Of a DNA stretch of 64,000 nt, positions 1 through 10,214 are shown one piece after another. The stretch is from Arctopsyche grandis (lineage: Eukaryota > Arthropoda > Insecta > Trichoptera > Hydropsychidae): contig NC_135366.1 of the NCBI RefSeq assembly GCF_051622035.1, positions 563,001 to 627,000 of the forward strand, given 5' to 3'. Within the stretch, counting starts at the first letter, position 1, and every line of letters begins with the position of its first letter. The notes beneath the pieces were generated by a model. It did not search any database. It was not told the DNA's origin and saw only the letters and a program-made list of their open reading frames with translations. The translations under genes and the position numbers were made by a program.

Positions 1-65
1 TAAAACGCACATTGAAATGCTTCCACAGTCAAAAAGCCAATTGTGGAGTGAAAACCTTCCTACAA

Positions 66-619
66 GAGATTGCAACACCGGTTTACCGGTAAATCAACAA
101 AATTTCGCCATCGGTAAATACCGGTAATTTTTAGAATTTACCTGTAATTACCGGAAACTATTTTAACGCGAAATAAATACAAATAAAGTCATAAAATTAC
201 ATTGATAATCGAAGAAAATGGCTTATTGTGGAATAGGTTGTCTGGAATTTGTTTATTTGCAATATTAAATGTGGCAATTTCAAATTGATAAATTCACTGG
301 CAATAGAGACCAACCAAATCAAAATAAATGCGATTAGACCAGATAAATGGTCCAAATTTTAAATAAATAAATATAATTGGTTAAAAATTAAATTTATTAT
401 TAATTTATTATTACATATTCACTTAAATGTATTTATATGACATTTTTAATTATTTACGATTCAATGTAGGTTAAACGTTTTTAGGAAAAGTTACCACATA
501 CAAATATGTAGTCTACCAATTTTTTTTTCATTTACCGGTAAATACCGGTATACCGGTAGTAGGGAAAAATCATTTACTGTTAACCGGTTTACGAAATTTG
601 ACGGTAAATTGCAATCCCT
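66..619. mobile_element. MITE-like element with inverted ends, rich in CCGGT/ACCGG
   Basis: The left end reads AGATTGCAACACCGGTTTAC and the right end is its approximate reverse complement, finishing TAAATTGCAATCCCT. The segment contains many scattered ACCGG/CCGGT palindromes and no ORF. A related motif (GATTGCAATACTGAAAGTAC) occurs at about 58,284. I infer a non-autonomous DNA transposon, possibly hAT-like. No clean target-site duplication was seen, so the ends are approximate. Confidence 0.45.
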
Positions 620-1446
620 ACTTCTTACTCTCTCTCTCTCTCTTTACATCATAAATACGCTACTACGTATAGTGTATTTATGAAATGTAATTATGGGTTA
701 TTGACACATGTGTTACTTGAATTGTTTTAAATTCAAGCATTTTGTTTCTTGTCCTATTAAATAACATTTTAATTCAATTTTTGTGCAATGCGTATACCGC
801 GTTTGGTACACACATACCATGGTGTCTTCACCGCTGACCTGTACTGGATACAAAAAAGCTAACCCAGTGCACTCGTACGATCCATAGATGCGAAACGTCT
901 CTTCACCGAATTACATAATGGACGATAGGGTCGATGCACTTCCGGAAAATTCAGTCCAGATTTTCGCAGTGGCGCGCCAGATATTGATTTTCTTTCGTGT
1001 CTCCTTTTTATCCTGCGTTTTTCCCGCTTTTATGTTGTTTTTCTCGTCGCCTCTATCTGACAAGTGGAGATTTATTTACGCTTCTGTCGAAGCGTACGCA
1101 TTATATCACGACGAAAATGCCACCCTTCAAAACAAACTTCTCGACTTTCACTTTTCTATATATGAAAACGTATTGAAATTAAGATCAAGCTATGGTATTT
1201 TACTAGTCCTATATATATACACATATATATTTGGCTCTTGTGGGTATTTTACCACATGAAATCCATTTATAAACTTAACTTAACTTTTTAAAATTGCCCT
1301 CCATTTTCAGTACAAAATATGTAATAGAACAGAAATACGAGAGGGATTCATAGAATAATAATGGCAGAAAAACACTGCGATCATCATTTCTAACCTTCAC
1401 GAGCATCGATTACACTGAGCAACAAAAAAAGAATTACAAATCAATA
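620..1446. other. Gene-free stretch, (TC)n tract at its start
   Basis: A short (CT)n microsatellite lies at about 629-643. A 123-codon open frame at 888-1259 has low-complexity AT-driven content and no recognisable domain, so it is not called as a gene. Confidence 0.5.
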
Positions 1447-1924
1447 TTTACTAAGGTTGACCCACTAAATTCGAAAATGACAATAATTTGTGTTGGCTTA
1501 ATCCCATTTAAGAGATATGAGCGTTCAAAAAAATGTTTACAGATTTTTGGCTTTTGCAATCTTTATAAAACCTGGTATCGCTGTGCCAAAAATGAGTATT
1601 GGAATCAATAGTCACATCTTTTTTCTACGGATTCTTATAAACATGGTAAAGTAAAAAATTAGCTAAATTAGCTCATAATATTACAAAAAAAATTATTACG
1701 AAAAAATTTTTGACTTCGAACATTCGCTAGATAATTCATTAATTATACATATTTTAAAGAAATAAAAAATCCCAATAGCAAAAACTTGTGACTATTGATT
1801 ACAATACTCACTTTTGGCACATAAATACTAGATTTTTGAATTAAAGATTGCACATTTTTTTAAACGAGAATAAGCCTCATTCGAATATTGTCTTATTCGA
1901 ATTCAGTGGGTCGAACTTAGTAAA
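1447..1924. mobile_element. Fold-back element with long imperfect inverted arms
   Basis: The left arm begins TTTACTAAGGTTGACCCACT and runs through a GTGCCAAAAATGAGTATTGG segment to ATCAATAGTCACA. The right arm (about 1,788-1,924) is the reverse complement of the same series of blocks. Arms are roughly 150-180 nt, with more divergence and indels on the left. There is no coding capacity. This is a non-autonomous fold-back or MITE-type transposon; the superfamily is not determined because no target duplication was recognised. Confidence 0.7.
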
Positions 1925-2922
1925 GATTGATTAGTTTCCGCTTCGATAAATATGATACGTTTATATCGAAAAAAGTTAAGAAAATATGATAGTGATTAAG
2001 TGATTAAAACAATAGATTAATAAAGTACCGTATTATCCGAATAATTATTTACAATGCAAATTAACAAAATCTTGATAAAACTATTGCCATCTGTATGTAT
2101 ATGGCGATGCTAATATACAAAAATCAACTGCAAATTTGTCTATTTAGTTTTTTAAGTAAATATTTACATATGTACGGACTACGTGTGCAGTAAATGGAGG
2201 GGGGGGGTCATTTAGGGGCTTATTAAATTACATAAAAGTAATAAATAAATACATTTTTAATATTAATTACGTATGTATTCTTATAGTAAAAGATGGATGT
2301 CTTTCGTGTCGAGTCTTCCATTGTTATTTTTCATTTGGTTTATCAGGTATTTATGTTGGGGGGGGGGGGGGTTCTGCTGCCAAAAGAGTTTGAAATGCCG
2401 TAGACGGAATTCCCGCTTTTGTAAACTACACACACACACGCGAACAATTTAGGCTCGTCTAAAAATATATCTCGAGAAACCGTGAAAGATCGAGAATGTC
2501 TGTTGTACGGCGAGAGTTTTTTTCTCCAGCGCCGCTTTTGTACTCTTTGTTTTGGAGAAATGCATACGTGCATCGAATGCATGGCTCGGTTGCACTTTAT
2601 CGCTGGGGTTGTATTTCTGCACTCGTTCTGTATGTAAGTAAATTAAATATTGTGTGACTCAGACTGTTTCGACTTGTCGCGCTGTGTGTGTAAATTGATT
2701 TTTATTACTTTGCATACGCGGATCAACGAACGTTAACTTGGTAGAAAAACAAAAAAAAAATTACTGTAACTGTTAGTTAAAAGATCTAAGGATTCATTTG
2801 ATCTACCTAAGCCACGTGATAAATATGGTTTCGCGAACAAACGTTATTTCGCGTGAGCCTTTTATCGGGAACATTATGTCGGTTGACGTTTTGTCCGTGA
2901 ACGTTTGTTCGCAACACCGATA
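1925..2922. other. Gene-free AT-rich DNA with short palindromic motifs
   Basis: It holds G-runs at about 2,199 and 2,358-2,371. A 13-bp inverted pair (GCGAACAAACGTT at about 2,832 and AACGTTTGTTCGC at about 2,900) lies just outside the next fold-back element. No exon-like frame is visible. Confidence 0.4.
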
Positions 2923-4345
2923 AGGGCAAAATCACACAGCGTGGGATGTGGGACGTGGTTTTTTTAGATAGTTTTAAACATATAGAAAAAAATGTGGCGT
3001 ACATGGTACCGTACATGGCACCTTACATGGTACCGTCTTTTGAAAACGAAACATTCGTTGAAATTGTATGGTATTGTTTATCCTTGACAGTCATATTATA
3101 TATGACTCATATATCAGTCATGATATATGACTCATATATCATCGTTGTCAAACCAATATCTGCTATGTGCACTTTTTGGATATTACGACATTTTGGACAT
3201 TTTGACCATTATAACTAGTTTACTAATAAAATTTTCATATAAAAATACGTCTATGTGATTCTAACAGTGGCGTAGCGTGAATTCTTGATGCCCCCCCCGC
3301 AAAATATTTTAAGCCCCCCCCCCCCCCCCCCCCATATATTTATATTATTTACTTACAGAAAAATAGCTTTCCAAATTAATAATTTATACCTTTTTTACGT
3401 ATCGGTATATGTACCTATATATCGAAGTGCATTATTGGTTTAATATGGACGACCAACAAGCAGTGCACAATCTGTTTAAAGTAACTGATGGTGAATTTTC
3501 CCTAAAAACTTCCCGCCTGTTAATGGTGACAGCGAAACATTTATATATTTTATTGGTTTTAATCATATAATTTTTTTTTATTGTTTACACATTGAAAATA
3601 TGTATATAAGAATAAGAGAATTCTCAGCAAATAGGTTGAAGTGGCACTGACGTTCAAAAGATGGAAAAAGACGGCAGATTTCTAGCCCTATTGGCATAGA
3701 TCAATTACACAATGAGGATGAATTCAAAATATGTGTAATAATGTATGTACATACATATATAGTGCAAATAGATTGAAAAATAAGAGAAGTTTTTAAAAAA
3801 GTTATTTCAAAAAAATTACGGAACAAATTAAAAAATCAGTGAAAAAGGCGCGCTTCGTGGCGCCCCCCAGGTCTCGGCGCCCCCCCGCATTGCGGGGTCT
3901 GCGGGCGCGGTAGCTACGCCACTGGATTCTAAGCATTATCGGGTGAACTGTGGTCGTTAAAAAAATATGCTATATGCATCAGCATGGACAGGAGAACGTT
4001 TTTTTTCAATATCTCAAAGTTTTACTTTTTCCACATAGCAGATATTGGTTTGACAACGACGATATACCAAAACGACCCTTTGGACCATTTTCGGTAAAAT
4101 TTTATCCTTGCTTGACAGTGATCGATAACGGTGTATCGACAAGTTCTCCTACATTTTTTCAAATATGGGATACACCGTTATCGATCACTGTCAAGCAAGG
4201 ATAAACACTACTATACAATTTTAACGAAAAAGCTCGAATGTTTCGTTTTGAAAAGACAGTACCATGTACGCCACATTTTTTCTATAAGCTTAAAACTATC
4301 TAAAAAAAACCACGCACCACATCCCACGCTGTGTGATTTTGCCCT
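2923..4345. mobile_element. Large fold-back element interrupted by a hAT MITE
   Basis: The left end AGGGCAAAATCACACAGCGT is matched by the reverse-complement ACGCTGTGTGATTTTGCCCT at the right end. The arms continue through a GTACGCCACATTTTTTCTAT block, an AAACGAAACATTCG-type block, a CCTTGACAGT block and the AGCAGATATTGGTTTGACAA block, giving arms of about 250-300 nt. The centre is split by the separately annotated insertion at 3,265-3,924. There is no coding capacity. Confidence 0.75.
3265..3924. mobile_element. hAT-type non-autonomous DNA transposon with perfect 8-bp TSD
   Basis: The termini are CAGTGGCGTAGC and, inverted, GCTACGCCACTG. The flanking octamer GATTCTAA is present on both sides (3,257-3,264 and 3,925-3,932), an exact 8-bp target-site duplication, which together with CAG-starting termini is the mark of hAT elements. 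The inside is C/G-homopolymer rich at both ends (C-run near 3,316-3,333) and otherwise AT-rich, with no transposase. It sits inside the fold-back element 2,923-4,345 and is therefore younger. Confidence 0.88.
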
Positions 4346-4707
4346 AAATAACAAATAACACGTGACAAACAGCAACTTCTTCTACTATATACATTTGTAC
4401 AAATGAGTTCTTTTTTTTATTAATTTGTATTTGTTTATTTTATTCGCTAAATACAAATCTAGAACTATTGAATTTGTTTTAACTTAAATCATAGACAGTT
4501 TTTAGAAGGTTTGGAGCTCAAGTTAAGGGAGGGTGCGGTTCATCTGTAGGAACTGCGGTACTGCAGCACCACTAACAAACCGGCTTTTCCTTGAACAAAC
4601 TAAAGATGGGTACATTTTCCACGAGCCACCACTGTTCAGGGAGCGGATCGTCTATAAAAATATTCTAAAAAAGTTCCATTTTTGCCAACTTTAAAAAAAT
4701 TTCTTAG
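4346..4707. other. Gene-free stretch
   Basis: Ordinary AT-rich sequence with no exon-like frame or clear repeat. Confidence 0.35.
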
Positions 4708-4993
4708 TCTATATATGTATACATACAATATAAAAATGAATGTCTGTCTGTTTATCTGTATGTCTCGAATAGGCTCCTAAACCACTGAACCGATTACGAT
4801 GGAACTTTCATAATTTGTTTTATGCATGTCCGGGACGATTACTGTGAATAAAAAACGGGAAAAACGGGAATGAGTGTCATTGCAACGCAATAATTTCAAA
4901 TGTGTTCGCTGCCTGCGTTTTTCCGACAAATGGGAACGGGAACGGGAATTGCATGCGTTATTGTGGCATTGCAACGCATGCCGGGTTCAGTAG
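4708..4993 (+). mobile_element. Short Helitron-like element, diverged copy
   Basis: It starts TCTATATATG and continues into AGGCTCCTAAACCACTGAAC and CATGTCCGGGACGATTACTG. It ends GGCATTGCAACGCATGCCGG followed by GTTCAGTAG. The stem GGCAT/ATGCC lies a few bases before the 3' end, as Helitrons have. The same 5' motifs and the same terminal hairpin occur in the minus-strand element at 61,106-62,403. Helitron assignment is inferred from the ends only; no Rep/helicase is encoded. Confidence 0.55.
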
Positions 4994-7900
4994 TTAATAA
5001 TAAAAATCAAAATTTTAATCGAAATTTTTCTTAATTATTATGGGATATTTTTAGTTCGTGCTTTTCAAATGTGTTGGAAATATAATATATGAAATAACAT
5101 ACAATAGAGCCAATTTTGTAAGGTATAAAGAAGAGAAATCCCTAAAGGAAACATTATATTCATTGAAGGTACATATATTGCGAGTGAAGAGGGTTAATTT
5201 TAACTATGAAATTTAATACACACTTCTTACTAGACGTTTGAAAGAATAAACAATAATAACGATCTATCCCAGCGAGAAATTCGATATTTTACTACGATAC
5301 TCAAATAGATATGTAAATATGTGTTATACAGGGGGTCAAAATTCGACAGATGTGAGTGAAAAAAATGTGTACTACGTATAATATGTACATAATACGTAGG
5401 CACTTGGACGGTTAACGTCATGATACTTTTTTAATTATTTTATCGGCACGCAGCGAAGCAATCACATTAAAAGAAGGCGTCCGTCATCAATCATCGGGGA
5501 GCTTCTTCTTTGCCTTTTGAGTCACAATGTCATAATCGCAATTAATTAATTGACCCGGGGAGAGCTGGGCGGTGGCCACGACCCCGGCTCTCGAGGGGCC
5601 ATACTCCCGTCATTTATAGATTTTGCTTCTAAAAGAATTTTTCTAATGAAAGTGGAGTGTACTCGGTTCATTTAATTTTTAGAAATGCATATTCTCTGGC
5701 GGTTTTCCGTTGCTTTCTGGACATATGTACATATGTAGAGTGTTATATTTCAGTGCTTGTAATATGTATGTATTCCTATTTAAATTTTGGGCACGTCTTT
5801 ATATAATGCTTCATATTATAATATGCTGAATGGAGACTTCGACGAATCTCGTGTCGTTCTCAAAACCAACGCTTCTCAATCTGCCAAAGGCGTTCAAATT
5901 TCAATAATCAGTTTTTAATTCAAAAGAAAGGACTAATTAATCAATTGATAGGCGTAATGACGTCGACTATATGAACAATATTACTTTTCATTAAAAAAAA
6001 TTGAAATGCTTCATATAAATTACAAAAATACATCGAAATGTTCCAATTTTATAAAATTTAAACATTTAATGGTTCTTCTACAATTCAAATTTCTACTTTT
6101 TATCCGTTGGTTTAAAATATACAAGGACACGAATTAAGGTGATTAATTTTGGCCCGCTTTTGGAGTCCGCGAACGGATTTGCGCAGATGAGACAGGAAGG
6201 TGTCCTTACTTTGCCAAGTCATTAGTCATTACCGAGGATGTAAATTAGACGGTAGAGTTATTTTTACCCGTGACACGACAGTTTGAAGAACTCTTTGCCG
6301 GCAAACAATGTCGGGAAGTCAGGTACAAAGTCAGACACGAACAACACCGGTCGTTCGGACGACCACGTTTGTTTTATCCTTGCCCACAGGTTTCCGACAC
6401 TTTTTTATTTATTTTTTCCCTGTCTCTGGACTCAACCTGAGATTGTTCAACAAGGTGGAAGGACGCGGTCTACACAGGTATCAAGATGTATCAAGATAAT
6501 ACCGTTAAAACCTCGAACGATGTAGAACAGGGACTCACATTTTTTGTCCACGTAAGCCCTTTCGCCTGTAAAATGCAAGCCATGAACACCCTCATCCCAC
6601 AATCAGAATAAATGAAATCAAAGCAGAAAATAAAATTGCACAGTAAATCAATTATATTGTAAATCAATTATATAGTTAATCAAACTGTTAGCATATTGCA
6701 ATCTTTAAAACGCTGCTTCGAACAGTTGTCTTATGGAGTTATTAGTGTTATTTTATTGCCTTTGCAATCTAAAGACGCAATGTAGTAATTTATTATTCAA
6801 AAGCATGTCAATATAAAGGCTGTTGTTTATCTTGAATAAGAACATTGAGTTGTGATAAAGTATTTGACAAGGCAACAAGCATGTCAAGTCGATTTTGTCA
6901 TTATGAGTGTTGAATATGCATTTTCGCATAGATATGTTATTTGCAGACAGAACTGTATGTAATACTTTTGCAGTAATTTTTACAAGAATTCTCAAGTTTA
7001 ATATTGTGTTCGTTGCCTAGGTTACGGTGATTTATTTATACATACATATATTGGGTAATTTCAGTACATACATAAGTTTTCCCAACGTCGAGACCCATTT
7101 CATCAGAATTTTGAGCCAAAATTAAGGGAGCTAGTTGAAAACTTTAGTTAAAATCGGCAGTTCAATTTTTTTATTGACAAATACATATATATACAAGATT
7201 ATCTCGTTTAAAAATTAATATAAAATAAATTGATTTATCGCAATCACTGATCACGAGCCTCCTGAAATCTTTAACCAACAGTTAAGTACCTCTGATGTAT
7301 AGAAAGTGTACGTTTTCAGTTACGATTTTATTTTTTTCGTTGATCCGACACGAAAGTGTTAACAAAATACAATACAATCCGTTAACAAAAGCCAGTATAT
7401 ATAATCTGTCTTTATTTCCATGTGCATAATTAACGCCAATTTGACTAATAATAGCGTCCGTATATGGTATTGTCTGACGAAGAATGCTTTTCAAATACAC
7501 AAGAAGAGGCACTTCTTCATCACAGGTAAAGTCCATTTACCCGGTCAAAGTATGCACAAACACACTTATAAATATAATTCAAAATAATATACATACAAAC
7601 GTATACACGTATATTTTCTTGCTTTCTTCCGATTTGTCTGTTTTCAACGCAACAAAGGAAGCATTTGATTCGGTTTGTTTGTGACAACAACAATTCCACT
7701 TGTCATACAGTTCCATTTAGCCATTATTCCATATCCTGGATGTTAGACAATGGCCCTCCTGCACGATCCAAACAATGTATAAGTGTAATAAAAGAACCCC
7801 GAGGGAGTCTTTGAATCAACGCCGCCATTATAATCGAATCGAATTCCATAAGAGATTTTATAGCGGCTCATAAAATCTATATATTATATGTAGCTGTGGC

Positions 7901-8160
7901 TGTGGGTTTTGATGTAAATTTGAATTGATTTCAAATAGTTTATAGTAGAGAATTAAAGTGAAACTAATTATAATGTGAACCTAAAATTATTATTGCTGCA
8001 GTATCTCAGTCCCTTTGCGCAAATCGTGGCTGAATATTATTATAAATACTCGATTTAAATAGTTTAAAATCAATAATTTACGCATCAAAGTCAACGCATT
8101 AGTATATTGAAATCTCTGCAAAAAGTAAATCAACAATCACTGTGTGAATTGATAATTATC
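4994..8160. other. Long gene-free stretch, probably integrin intron
   Basis: Scattered open frames are short and AT-driven. A less AT-rich block at about 5,455-5,610 (GGAGAGCTGGGCGGTGGCCA region, next to AATTAATTAATTGAC) stands out in composition and could be a conserved non-coding element, but nothing in one sequence proves it. No exon was recognised. Confidence 0.35.
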
Positions 8161-8382
8161 AAATAACTGCTGATTGTAAATAGGTCTTTGAGCTCTTTCC
8201 TATTATGCTGTACATTAACATTATAATAATATAATACTATGATTACTAACAAAATTAAATTAAAATTATAAAATAGAAAATGATCAGTAGATCAGTGGCT
8301 ATTAAAATAGATATAATATGTATTGTGAACATAATTTAGTTATAATAATAAAAAGCATTTAAAAATCAAAATAACTGCTGAT
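8161..8382 (+). mobile_element. Short retroposed repeat with 14-bp target duplication (copy 1)
   Basis: A segment of about 193 bp (8,175-8,367) is flanked by AAATAACTGCTGAT on both sides (8,161-8,174 and 8,369-8,382). It ends in an A/T-rich AAAAAGCATTTAAAAATC tail, fitting LINE-driven retroposition. A close relative lies at 19,690-19,885. It has no coding capacity and is either a SINE without visible Pol III boxes or a 5'-truncated LINE tail. Confidence 0.7.
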
Positions 8383-8671
8383 GAAGATTGACGTGTACTG
8401 CGTGTCTGCTGATACAATTTTAGTATGATTCGTTAATTTTAAAAACCGATGACGTGTTTCTTACCCTCGTAGGTTATATTATATTTTTAACGGCCAAGGG
8501 ATGGGGGGGTTAATGTGACGTTAAATAGGTATGCAAAGACCTGCTTCGTTAGACAAACACATTCGTATGCAAATAATGTACGAGCAATTTGATTTTATTA
8601 GACAGTGTGTGTGTGTGTGTGTTCCAGGCTACACGTTCAGAATTGTAAAATTAGAAAGCATCGATTTATAA

Positions 8672-8733
<62 letters not shown>

Positions 8734-9756
8734 ATGTATATATATTTAAAATCAGAATGTTCAAGTGCCGGAAGCCTGTATGAAAATATCCGACCACTTG
8801 GTTGGAAAAATATAGACATGTTGATCCAGACTATTCCGTGGAGGGTTTCCAAATGTTTCGTAACTTTCGTATCGGTTTGCATTTGAAAGTTTTTTTATAT
8901 TCTTGGATTGGTATGTAGGGGTGGTTGGGGCGTAACAAACAAACAAACTTTGAATGAATAGTTTGTCTAATAAATTCCGTGACTTGTCTAACATGACCGA
9001 CAGAATCCCATTAGGTTCAGCTTTTAACGTCTTCTTCGGAAAATTGATCACAGGATGTCAACAAAAGAAGCGAGGGGGGGAAGTAAGGTATGAAAGAAGT
9101 CTCCGACCAATAATGGACCAAGTTATGTATGTATATAGCTTATATCAAAGATTAATTTGAAATATAATTATTTTTATTTACTACCTGCCTGTTATGCAGG
9201 GGCGGACTAATTATCAACTAATTATGAGGGACTATAATATAATTTAATTTGCTTGTATTTCTAATGTCTTAAAAGTATGCTTCCCAAGTCTGCAACATCG
9301 CACTAAATACATATGTATATCGTTGCACTAACTTGTACACCTAATAAATCTAAACCTAAATAAATATATATATTTTACTTAAGTAGAAGTTTACCTTTAA
9401 ATATCTTTATAAATATTTTTTTTATAGTTATAGTTAGTTATAGTTATAGTTATAGTTAGTTATAGTTATAGTTAGTTATAGTTATAGTTAGTTAGTTGGG
9501 TAAAGTTGAGGTAACGATATGTTTGCTATCGTTCCCGGATCATTCTAATCATGTAAAATAATCAATACATATGGAACTAGAAAAAATGCGACGCACGCAA
9601 ATTTCTATAAAAAATTTTTTTAATCGATTTTATTAACATATTTATTCGTTAATGATTTATATTATATACTTATTATTATTTAACCATTTCAAAAAGAGAT
9701 AATATTTTTGGCACGGCTGTAAAATAAATTACACGACAAATGTCAAATTAACATCT
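8383..9756. repeat. Gene-free DNA with (GT)n, (TA)n and TAGTTA tandem repeats
   Basis: There is a (GT)n run at about 8,605-8,621, a long (TA)n run at about 8,675-8,731, and a TAGTTA/TAGTTATAGTTA array at about 9,425-9,500. Open frames through the (TA)n run are artefacts of the repeat. Confidence 0.8.
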
Positions 9757-10214
9757 AAAATAGCTCGCACGACAGAATCGGCGTTCGCCCGTTAAATTAA
9801 ACGTCAAACAGGTTGACAGTAACAAAAATAAAATTTTCCATTTCAGTGAAATCATAACTAGTTACACTTTCACTGGGTATCATATCCAATTACATTTTCA
9901 CTGGCCCCTAACAATGAAATTATAAGTTGGATGATAGTGCGTCACCCCGCTCCTGTCCATTCCCATTCTCCTCACGGTCCACACATCGTAATATCCATCC
10001 AAACACATCGTTATATATATGTAAGCAGCGAATACTTATTTATTTAAGGGTTAGGTTAGGTTAGGTTAAGTTAGGGTTGGCCCTATTCATTTAAGATTAG
10101 GTTGTTATGGTCGGTATTAATTTTTGTCAAATTTTATTTTTTTTGCTGGCAAATCATTTGACGTTTGATTTACCGGGCGAATACCGAATCTGTCGTGCGC
10201 GCTATTTTAGAGAG
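9757..10214. mobile_element. Fold-back or MITE element with about 60-bp inverted arms
   Basis: The left arm AAATAGCTCGCACGACAGAA continues through GGCG(T)TCGCCCG and ACGTCAAAC. The right arm (10,150-10,214) is its reverse complement, with TTGACGTTTGATTTACCGGG and TCTGTCGTGCGCGCTATTTT, at roughly 85% identity by eye. The centre is AT-rich and contains the TTAGG tract at 10,050-10,078. No target duplication was identified. Confidence 0.6.
10050..10078 (+). repeat. Short interstitial telomere-type tract (TTAGG)n
   Basis: GGTTAGGTTAGGTTAGGTTA followed by AGTTAGGG gives about four to five units of the arthropod telomere repeat TTAGG. It is too short to be a telomere and lies inside an inverted-repeat element. 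Confidence 0.7.

Noticed and set aside
888-1259. 123-codon plus-strand open frame
   Set aside because: No domain, no splice context, composition typical of AT-rich chance frames, no neighbour support.
3950-4358. Open frames over the right arm of the fold-back element
   Set aside because: They are arm sequence of a non-coding inverted-repeat element.
8605-8886. Frames of about 80-95 codons on both strands with poly-(IY) stretches
   Set aside because: Driven by the (TA)n microsatellite.
10050-10078. Telomere end
   Set aside because: Only a few TTAGG units in the middle of unique DNA.
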